A stretch of 8,998 nucleotides of DNA. Origin: CAYXZP01 sp964469485 (GTDB lineage Bacteria > Desulfobacterota > Binatia > UBA1149 > CAYXZP01). Under the pieces are notes generated by a model. The model ran no database searches. It had not been told where the DNA came from and worked only from the letters and a program-made list of their open reading frames with translations. Within the stretch, counting starts at the first letter, position 1; each line of letters opens with the position of its first letter. The position numbers were made by a program, and so were the translations under genes. Below are positions 1 to 6,800 of this stretch, in pieces. The stretch is from positions 1 through 8,998 of the forward strand of contig CAYXZP010000085.1 of assembly GCA_964469485.1 (NCBI GenBank), read 5' to 3'.

Positions 1-331
1 CGCTGTCGGTGAGCGGGTCCTCTTCGAGGAAGCGCGTGATGCGCTCGATCATGGCGAGATTTTCCGCGGTGATTAACGGCTCGGCCTTGAGCCCGATGAA
101 AAAGACATCGGTGGCCTCGCCGAAGACCTCGACGAAGCGTTCGAACTCCAAGGCCTCGGGCGTGTTGCGCGGCGCCATCGTGCGATAGCTCATGTCGTAG
201 GTGGCCCGCACGGATTGCACGTAGACGGCCACGGCGCACAGGACGGCAAAGACGAGGATAATCGCCCAGGGATGGCCGGACACCAGTGAGAAGAGCCGGT
301 CGAAGAGCCGGGGGCCTGCGCGCTCGCTCAT
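1..331 (-). CDS. RND/MMPL-superfamily exporter, N-terminal part (cut by window edge)
   Basis: The reverse strand reads 110 codons from an ATG at 331 with no stop before the window edge. The protein begins MSERAGPRLFDRLFSLVSGH. A hydrophobic stretch follows at about residues 20-37 (WAIILVFAVLCAVAVYVQ), then a periplasmic-looking segment with YDMSYRTMAPRNTPEALEFE, FGEATDVFFIG and a short acidic helix region (MIERITRFLEEDPLTDS). A short cytosolic lead, one TM helix and then the start of a large porter loop is the layout of RND/MMPL-type exporters ('predicted exporter of the RND superfamily'). Those proteins usually have 12 TM helices and about 750-1000 residues, so most of the gene lies outside. 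The substrate cannot be told from this end; hydrophobic compounds or lipids are typical of the family. The frame is open further upstream, but ATG 331 is the first ATG in a sensible place; no clear Shine-Dalgarno precedes it. It is divergent from the TSUP gene, with 82 nt between the starts. Confidence 0.75.
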   Translation of the reverse strand, partial: MSERAGPRLFDRLFSLVSGHPWAIILVFAVLCAVAVYVQSVRATYDMSYRTMAPRNTPEALEFERFVEVFGEATDVFFIGLKAEPLITAENLAMIERITRFLEEDPLTDS

Positions 332-413
332 AGGCGGGCCACTTTGACCGCCAGCGCCGCTGTTACAAACCGGTGACAGGCGCCCGAGCGACAAGAAGTG
401 CTACTCTAGCTGC

Positions 414-1139
414 GTGGACGCTGCCACTATCGCATTCCTGTTCGCGGCCGCTCTTGTCACTTCGACAGTATCCGGGGCCATGGGCATGGGCGGCGGCATA
501 GGGCTGCTCGGGGCCATGACCGCCGTCTTACCGCCGGCCATGGTCGTGCCGCTTCATGGCGTCATCCAACTTGTCTCGAACTTCTCGCGCACGCTGGCCT
601 ACCTGCGCGACGTGCACTGGCCGATATTCTCGATCTACGTCCTTCCTATGACGGCCGGGGTGGCCGCGGCCGGGCTCCTGTGGTCGGGCTCCGAGCTGGA
701 CTGGCTAAGGCCGTTGATCGGGGTCTACCTGCTCGTCTTCCTGGCCTGGCGGCAAACCCGTCGGCAGCTCAGATCACTGCCGCTGTGGGCCTTTGCACCG
801 CTCGGATTCACGGCCGGCTTCGCGTCCATCTTCGTCGGTGCCACCGGCCCGCTGATCGCGCCCTTCTTCCTGCGCGATGATCTCCGAAAGGAACAGATCG
901 TGGCGACCAAGGCCATCTGCCAGACCGGCTCGCACCTGCTGAAGATCCCGGCCTTCCTCGCCCTGGGCTTCCCCTACCTCGAACACACCGGGCCCTTGCT
1001 ACTGCTAGGGGCGGCTGTGGTGGCGGGAACCTTACTTGGCCGGCGCATCCTCACGTGGATGTCCGAGGCCGCGTTCGTCCGGCTCTTCGAGCTGCTGCTC
1101 GGGGCTATCGCGATTTATCTTATCGTCACGGCCTGCTAG
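414..1139 (+). CDS. TauE/SafE (TSUP) family permease
   Basis: This is a 241-residue integral membrane protein, about the usual TSUP length (around 250). The family carries small anions or organosulfur compounds (sulfite, sulfoacetate, taurine-derived and similar) across the inner membrane; this substrate is unknown. The internal duplication typical of TSUP is visible. Half one has SGAMGMGGGIGLLGAM (20-35) followed by PLHGVIQLVSNFSR (46-59). Half two has GFTAGFASIFVGATGPLIAP (131-150) followed by ATKAICQTGSHLLKI (164-178). About seven to eight hydrophobic segments can be counted. The start is GTG at 414. It is preferred to the ATG at 480 because the later start would remove the first TM helix and part of the first glycine motif. 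No strong Shine-Dalgarno is visible. The gene is alone on its strand: divergent from the RND exporter and tail-to-tail with the propeller protein, sharing a CTAG at the two stop codons. Confidence 0.85.
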   Translation: MDAATIAFLFAAALVTSTVSGAMGMGGGIGLLGAMTAVLPPAMVVPLHGVIQLVSNFSRTLAYLRDVHWPIFSIYVLPMTAGVAAAGLLWSGSELDWLRPLIGVYLLVFLAWRQTRRQLRSLPLWAFAPLGFTAGFASIFVGATGPLIAPFFLRDDLRKEQIVATKAICQTGSHLLKIPAFLALGFPYLEHTGPLLLLGAAVVAGTLLGRRILTWMSEAAFVRLFELLLGAIAIYLIVTAC

Positions 1140-3289
1140 GCACCGAAACCCGTCAGGCACGAGCTGCCGCAAGCATTGATGCAGCAGAGGTGGCCGGCCG
1201 GACAATCCGAGTCGGCGCCGCACCACGGCACGCAGAGCCCGGGTACGATAGGCGGCGGACAGGCTCCGGTGACCGGCGGCGTCCGCTTCCAGCAACTCCC
1301 GTTGAGCACACCGTCATCGAAGGCGTCGCAACTGTGGCTTAGCCCGTCGATGGCGTTTAACATCTGGCAGGCCCGGCAGTCGGCCATCTGGCCGATGCAC
1401 TGGGCGAACTCGCCCCCGTCGGCCGCGGTCACACAGCGACCGGTGAAAGTCTCTATAAGAGAGGACCCGCGCCACTTGTTGGTCACGTGCTTGGCAACTT
1501 TGGCCCGCGCCTTGGCAACCCGGCCTTTGGGGTCTGCACTAATCTCATCAAAGCACTCGGCAAGCGCCGCCCCCGAATCTATCTGCCCGCTGGCCAGCCC
1601 GGCTTTCTTGCAACGCACAAAGGCGTCCAAGCGGGCCGAGACGATCTTTTCGTATGCCCTGGCAACGCCGGCCTGCGAGCGGGCGGCGGCCTTGTCGTAG
1701 TCCATGGCCAGCAGGGCCGTGTTGAGGTCGGCGCCGAACACGTCGCGGGCCAGGCTCAGTTCGGCGGCAAGCACCGCGCGCGCGATGAGGTCGGCGTCTG
1801 CCTGACCGAAGTCCGGAAACTCGATGCAGCTTCGAGCCTGGGCGCGCGCCACCTTCAGCTGGAACCGGATGACCTTGCCCTTCCTATCGGCCCACAGGCA
1901 GGTCTGCGGGTCGGATTCCTTGCCCTTTCCGGCGTGCTTGATGCAGCGAGCGTCGGTCTTGCCCTGTACCTTGGTGAGCGTGGCGGCGGCCTTGTTGAGA
2001 GCGTTGATGCAGCGCTGCTGCCCCTCGGTCTGTGTGCTCTCTATCTCGCAATAGCCCGAGCATGTGTCGCCGTTGGTCGTGTTGCCGTCATCGCAGGCCT
2101 CGACGCCGCTGTGAAGGTGGCCGTCGCCGCAACTGGCCGCCACGCAGTTGCTGAGGCAACCATCCGTGTCGTCCGAGTCGGCATCCTCGCAACTCTCGCC
2201 GGCCGAAGGGTTGACGTGGCCGTCACCGCATTGGGCAAGCGTGCAGTCGCTGTCGCAGGCCGCAGACTCGCCGGCCGTGTCGCATTCCTCTTCTATCCCG
2301 GCCTGCACTATCCCGTCGCCGCAGTACTCGGTGACGCATCCGGCGCTGCAGCCGTCACCGTCGGCCGTGTTGCCGTCGTCGCACTGGTCGAGCGTGGGCG
2401 GGGCCGTGCGCCCGTCATCGGGGTTTCCCCAACACTGGACCGTACCCGAACTGGCAAGCGCGCAACTGTGAAACCGCCCGGCCGAGACCTCGGTGAACGA
2501 ACCCGCCGGAGGGCTGGCCTGGCCGTCGTCATCCCGGCCCCAGCACTGGATCGCACCCGAGCTGGTTACCGCGCAGCTGTGATGCGACCCTGTCGCCACC
2601 GCAGTGAACGTACCGGCCGGTGTGTCCGATTCGCCGTCGTTGTTGCGTCCCCAGCACTGGACCGCGCCCGATTCGCCGATGGCGCAGCTATGAGCCCAGC
2701 CGGCCGAGACCACGGCGAAGCTGCCCGCCGGCGGGCTGGCCTGGCCGTGGTTGTCCCGTCCCCAGCACTGGACCGCGCCCGATTGGCTGATCGCACAGAC
2801 GAAATGCCGCCCGGCCGAGACCGCCGTGAAAGTTCCGGCCGGGGGGTCCGACTGCCCGCACTCCCAGGCCGGGTCCCCACAGTCGCTGTCGGTGGCGCCC
2901 CTGCCCCAGCACCGGAGCTCACCAGCGCTGTCGAGGCCGCAACTGTGGTGCTTGCCTGCCGAGACCTCGGTGAAGCTGCCCGCCGGAGGGCTGGCCCGTC
3001 CATCGCCGTTACTGCCCCAACAGGCGGCCGTGCCGGCACTCGTAACGGCGCAAGTGTGGGTCCAGCCGGCCGCGACCTCGGTGAAGCTGCCCGCGGGCGG
3101 GGTCGACTGGCCGGCCTGAGCGGCTCCCCAACAATCGATTGCGCCGGCGCTGTCCAGACCGCAGCTGTGCGCCTTACCGGCCGATATCTGCGTGAAGGTC
3201 TCGAGGAAACCATTGCCGCAGGTCACAGCTCGGGCCTGACCGGCCACGCCGACAATCAACACGATGGCGCTAAGTCGTAATGCTTTCAT
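1136..3289 (-). CDS. Secreted RCC1-propeller / Cys-rich repeat / WAP-like mosaic protein
   Basis: This 717-residue exported protein has no assignable enzymatic role. Residues 1-21 (MKALRLSAIVLIVGVAGQAR) form a signal peptide ending near ARA. Residues 32-298 hold seven RCC1-like repeats of 37 residues (pattern F-T-x-V-S-A-G-x-x-H-S-C...C-W-G...G-x-x-x-P-P), as in the seven-bladed RCC1/BLIP-II propellers. Every blade carries a Cys pair. Residues 301-416 are DUF4215-type (myxobacterial) Cys-rich repeats with CDDGNTADGDGCSAGC and three CGDG motifs. Residues 427-660 are mostly helical with scattered Cys and RKGKV, FGADL and KCKK-like motifs, a region I associate from memory with other deltaproteobacterial/Binatota secreted proteins. 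Residues 677-711 match the WAP eight-cysteine spacing. No MYXO-CTERM or other C-terminal sorting signal is seen. The start is ATG 3289, with a weak GGG upstream; a GTG at 3298 would add only three residues. The product may bind a surface or extracellular partner, but that is inference. Confidence 0.85.
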   Translation of the reverse strand: MKALRLSAIVLIVGVAGQARAVTCGNGFLETFTQISAGKAHSCGLDSAGAIDCWGAAQAGQSTPPAGSFTEVAAGWTHTCAVTSAGTAACWGSNGDGRASPPAGSFTEVSAGKHHSCGLDSAGELRCWGRGATDSDCGDPAWECGQSDPPAGTFTAVSAGRHFVCAISQSGAVQCWGRDNHGQASPPAGSFAVVSAGWAHSCAIGESGAVQCWGRNNDGESDTPAGTFTAVATGSHHSCAVTSSGAIQCWGRDDDGQASPPAGSFTEVSAGRFHSCALASSGTVQCWGNPDDGRTAPPTLDQCDDGNTADGDGCSAGCVTEYCGDGIVQAGIEEECDTAGESAACDSDCTLAQCGDGHVNPSAGESCEDADSDDTDGCLSNCVAASCGDGHLHSGVEACDDGNTTNGDTCSGYCEIESTQTEGQQRCINALNKAAATLTKVQGKTDARCIKHAGKGKESDPQTCLWADRKGKVIRFQLKVARAQARSCIEFPDFGQADADLIARAVLAAELSLARDVFGADLNTALLAMDYDKAAARSQAGVARAYEKIVSARLDAFVRCKKAGLASGQIDSGAALAECFDEISADPKGRVAKARAKVAKHVTNKWRGSSLIETFTGRCVTAADGGEFAQCIGQMADCRACQMLNAIDGLSHSCDAFDDGVLNGSCWKRTPPVTGACPPPIVPGLCVPWCGADSDCPAGHLCCINACGSSCLTGFGA
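1157..1261 (-). other. WAP-like four-disulfide-core domain coding segment
   Basis: Residues 677-711 of the propeller protein hold eight cysteines at 677, 686, 690, 696, 702, 703, 707 and 711. The gaps from the third Cys onward are 5, 5, 0, 3 and 3. These are the same as in whey acidic protein/elafin-type domains (C-x5-C-x5-CC-x3-C-x3-C). The D and P at DSDCP and the G in ACGSSC also agree. The assignment rests on cysteine spacing only. Confidence 0.6.
2042..2389 (-). repeat. DUF4215-type Cys-rich repeat tract
   Basis: Residues 301-416 of the propeller protein contain about four imperfect Cys-rich units. CGDG motifs begin at residues 323, 354 and 387, each followed 12-13 residues later by another Cys (336, 367, 399), then an acidic D/N-rich loop (DDGNTADGDG, EDADSDDTDG, DDGNTTNGD) and two more Cys. 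These repeats are common in myxobacterial and related secreted proteins. The acidic loops look like calcium sites, which is an inference. The first unit lacks its own CGDG start; that half seems to sit before the propeller at residues 24-30. Confidence 0.8.
2396..3196 (-). repeat. Seven tandem RCC1-like blade repeats, 111-nt period
   Basis: Within the propeller gene, blades start at residues 32, 69, 106, 154, 191, 228 and 265. The spacing is therefore 37 residues (111 nt), except for the third blade, which is 48 residues long. The DNA itself is repetitive: forms of CTGCCCGCCGG and CCCAGCACTGGA on the plus strand recur from blade to blade. Such a tract can change copy number by recombination, but the present count of seven matches a closed propeller. 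Confidence 0.85.
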
Positions 3290-3395
3290 GCGGCCCACAT
3301 TGACATTAGCAAGCCGGCCGGTGCTCTGTCCACGGGAAAGGCCGACCCCCCGGATGGGGCTTGCGGCAAGCCGCCTCTCCTCCTAAGCTGCCGCC
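3290..3395. promoter_or_regulatory. Divergent intergenic region with weak promoter-like boxes and a palindrome
   Basis: This 106-nt space separates the divergent starts of the propeller gene (minus) and the FDOR gene (plus). A perfect TTGACA lies at 3300-3305 on the plus strand, but no good -10 box follows at 16-18 nt. On the minus strand TGGACA (3327-3332) and TAATGT (3303-3308) are 18 nt apart, which is a weak match. A perfect 7-bp inverted repeat with one central base, GGCTTGC-G-GCAAGCC, lies at 3358-3372; another GCAAGCC occurs at 3309-3315. It could be an operator for either gene or a chance GC-rich hairpin. Confidence 0.3.
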
Positions 3396-3860
3396 ATGAG
3401 CGACAGTCCCGAGAAGGCAGGAAACGGATCCCCGCCGCCACGCTGGGTCCTCAAGCTCGTCACCCGCGTGCACGTGTTCCTGAGCCGCGTGAGTGGCGGC
3501 CGCCTGGGCAACACGATCTCGGGCGACGAGGTATGTTTCGTCGACATGACCGGCGCGCGCAGCGGACGGACGCTGACCATACCCTTGATGTACGTGCCAC
3601 ACGGAGAACAGGTGCTGCTGGTGGCCTCCCTGGGCGGCGCGCCGCGAAACCCCACCTGGTACCACAACCTGGTAAAGAACCCGGTGGTCGAGGTGGCCTA
3701 CCGTGGCAGCCGCAAGAGGTTCAGGGCGCGGCTGGCAAGCTCGGAGGAAAAGCCGGCGCTGTGGCCGGTCTGTTACCAGGCCTACGCGCCCTACGAGCAG
3801 TACCGCAAGCGCACCACCCGCGATATCCCCATCTTCGTCTGCGACCCGGTCGTCGCCTAA
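3396..3860 (+). CDS. DDN-type nitroreductase family (F420-dependent) oxidoreductase
   Basis: This 154-residue cytosolic protein has the single split-barrel fold length of the deazaflavin-dependent nitroreductase (DDN/FDOR-A) family, in which members use reduced F420 to reduce quinones, nitroaromatics or other small substrates. Family-like blocks are visible. TGARSGRTLTIPLMY (52-66) is followed by ASLGGAPRNPTWYHNL (77-92) with KNPVVEV after it. ARLASSEEKPALWPVCYQAY (111-130) is followed by YEQYRKRTTRDIPIF. The WYHNL and the conserved Lys/Arg residues belong to the cofactor side of the barrel in this family; use of F420 here is inferred from the family. The start is ATG 3396, with no clear Shine-Dalgarno (CTAAGCTGCCGCC precedes it). 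The gene stands alone: divergent from the propeller gene and convergent with the CotH gene, with only 12 nt between the stop codons and no terminator hairpin that I can see. The substrate is unknown. Confidence 0.85.
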   Translation: MSDSPEKAGNGSPPPRWVLKLVTRVHVFLSRVSGGRLGNTISGDEVCFVDMTGARSGRTLTIPLMYVPHGEQVLLVASLGGAPRNPTWYHNLVKNPVVEVAYRGSRKRFRARLASSEEKPALWPVCYQAYAPYEQYRKRTTRDIPIFVCDPVVA

Positions 3861-3872
3861 GGCGCGCAGGCG

Positions 3873-6800
3873 TCAGAGCCCTGCCACCAAGCTGGTAGGC
3901 ACACAGAACTCGTTCTCCTTCTTGGTGTTGAGGCGACCGTCCCCGAAGCGGTTGGCCGAATATATGCCATAGCGTTTTTGGTGACGGCTCGAGAACTTCG
4001 AGTACTTGGCCGGGTAGCAAAGCAGGTGGCTGGCGGCATCCGTGATGGTCTCGCCGTCGACGGAGACTGCCGTGCAGAAGGTCCGTGGCCGCTTGAGGGC
4101 GTAGTCGCGGTCTTCGAGCATGTCCTTGAAACCGGTTTGGGCCTTGGTCGGGAAGTAACGGGGCCGGTCTCGGCTCATCTTGACCTTGTAGCACTTGTAG
4201 TGGTCGACCGTGTGCGCGCCGACCATGGGCGGGGCCACCGCCGCATCCACCGACACGGCCGTCGGCACCAGCAGGGAGCGCGGCTTGTTGGTGTCTATGA
4301 ACAGTGGGCCGAAGCGGTTGCTGAGCTTCAACTCGCGGCGGCGCTCGTGGCGCGGCTGCCCGCGGTCCTCCTTTATACGGTAGGCTTCGAGGTGGGTGGT
4401 GGCCTGGTCGGCCAGACAGACCGAATCGACCTTGCGGACCTTATAAGTGATGCCGCTTTCGAAGGTGTCGCTGAGCTCGGCCAGGGCGCCGTCGAAATCA
4501 GTACCGGCGTCGTTCTCGCGCACGCGGTAGCACATGAAGGAAGCCGGGTCCGCCTCGGGCGCGACCGGCGTACCCGAGGCCGCATCGGCCTGGCCCGGAG
4601 AACCGCCCGCGGCGGCGCTGGCACGCCAGACCGAGGCGTCGTCGAGTTCGGTGGCGGCGCCCGCAAGATCGAACAGAACCAGCGAATGACCTGCCCCGTC
4701 GCTTGTGCCGTACCAGGCGTCATCGAAGTCGACCTGTTGTACGGTGTCGCCGGCGGCGTCCTTTATACGAAGCCGCTCCCCTCCGTTGGCCAACCGGCCG
4801 GTGTACTGGCCGAGGATCAAAGCGCCACTGCCGTATTCAGCCTCGAAGGCCGCCGTGTCGGCCACGACCAGCCCGTACTGTCCGGCGGCCAGGCTCGTGG
4901 CCGGCATGTCGAAATCGACGCCGCGTGTGAAGCGAACCCCCGTGAGATCGAGAGGGCTAGCAGCGAGATTGGCAACCTCGACGAACTCGAGACTCTCGTC
5001 CGTGGCCGCGGGGTTGTACATTATCTCGGTGATGCGCAGGCCGCGGTCCATGGTAAAACGCGCACGCTCGAGCGCGCTCCACTCGCCCGCGGCCAGCGCG
5101 CGGGCCGAAACGTCCACGCCGGCGTCAACGGCGAGGGGGCCGGTGACCTCCCTGGCCGAAGCCGCCAACCCACCGCCTGTCATGCGCGGGTCGCTGCCGT
5201 CGTCGGTATAATAGACGGTGCCGGTCGGAGCTGTGATGTTAAGCTGGTGGCCGGGCGGCACAGGCCCGCCGCGTTGGCTCAGCACCGGGGCGGCAACGGC
5301 CGGATACAAACCGGCGCCGACAAAGTCCTCGAGTGCCAGCTCGGTACGCCGCGGAAAGTAGGAAAGCATGAGCCACTGCCTTTCGACCAGCCAGTGCTCG
5401 TCGCGGGTAAAGGGATCCGAATAGGACTTGTCCCCCCAGCGGGCCGACTCGCCGATAAGGGCGCTATAGATCTCGTCGGCGCGGCGCTGGAAACGGGCCG
5501 CGACGCGGCCTGGGGTAAGCGCGCCGTCGTTTAGCAGGTGTTTGTGAACACGGTCGCCGAACAGAACCCGGAACTCGGCGTTCTCCTTGCGGAGGTCGCT
5601 GTAAACGCTGGTCGGCGCGTCCCGGTAGTTCTTGCCGCTGGCGTTGGCGTTGGCGTTTTCGAGTATGTACTCGGCGTCCCAACTGAAGAACCGAAACTTT
5701 CCATCTGCGCTGCGCTGCCGCGAGGCGATCCAGTTGTGCCAGTCCCAGTCGGAGTTCTCGCCGTAGATATTGAGGATGAGGTAGTCGATGAAGTTCGTGA
5801 CATCGAGCATGTCGATGACGGCCTGGTAATTTCCCGCCGATTCCAACCCGGCATCGGCGAGGTCTTGCAGCAGGTCCCATGCCTCGCGGTCGCCCGCAAC
5901 GGTGCTCGCCGACTTGATGACGTCCCAGTCCTCCTCGTCACCCCCGAGGTATGACGACATGAAGGCCGCGTCCGGCCTTTCCGTCATGCGGTAAAGCCCC
6001 CAATAAAGGCCGTTGAGATAGAGGTGAACGTAGCGGCTGTGGCCGCTCGGGTGCCCCATATCGAGCTGGGTGTCTTTGGCCCAGGTGTCGCGAATGTACA
6101 GCGCCCGGTCCGAAGAGTTGTGCCAGGAATGATTGTAGCGCGAGGTGAGAGAGACCGTGTTGAAACTGTCCACGTCGGAATCCTCGAACAACGGGTAACG
6201 CAGCCTTGTCGGTCCGTACTCGCTTTTGAACAGCATGCGGAAGGCGTGTTTTTTGACACGCGGGTTGCGGCCCGCCCCGCCCTGGATGCGCAGGCCGCAA
6301 TTGACCTGGAAGCCCTCGCCGTCCGGGATTATAAGCTCGACCGAGACCGGGCGTTCCCATTCCACGCCACGGCGCTTGGTGTGAACGTAGATGCCCTCTT
6401 GCTGGCCGAACAGGTTACCGACATCCGTTACGACCGACACGGTCGCGATCGAGCGCAGCCCGTCCTTTATCTCGCCCGAGTAGGCCGGGTCGTCGACGAC
6501 GTCCGGGTCCATGCCGTAATCGGCATCGACGCTGTATCCCCACTTGTCGGGATACTCCGCGGGCAGGTCGGCCGCCGACTGCACGAGCACGTCATCGAGG
6601 AAGATGTAGCTTGCCGTCGCCACCGGACTGGCAAGGAGTCCGCCGGCCGTGGCCACGGCGCGCAGCAGCGTCGTCGCGCCGACGCTGATGGGCGCAGTGT
6701 ACAGCTCGCCATTGCTGTCGGTGGGCGTGCTGGCATCGGTCGTGTAACGAATGACGGCCCCGGACGTGGCCGTGGAAAGCTCGACCGTAAAAGCCGCTTC

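Noticed and set aside
2566..3213. 215-codon minus-strand frame overlapping the propeller
   Set aside because: Same strand but a different frame from the propeller; the translation is S/R/P-rich repetitive sequence produced by reading the blade repeats out of frame.
1487..3280. 597-codon plus-strand open frame across the propeller gene
   Set aside because: It is antisense to a clearly real gene with signal peptide and repeats. The translation is low-complexity R/A/G/V-rich with echoes of the antisense repeats, as expected from GC-rich DNA with strong third-position bias.
3861..3872. Possible terminator between the convergent FDOR and CotH genes
   Set aside because: Only 12 nt (GGCGCGCAGGCG) separate the stops; no stem-loop with a T-run is present.
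3978..5534. 518-codon plus-strand open frame inside the CotH gene
   Set aside because: Antisense shadow of the lamin-tail and C-terminal module region; no domain, signal peptide or ribosome site is recognisable.
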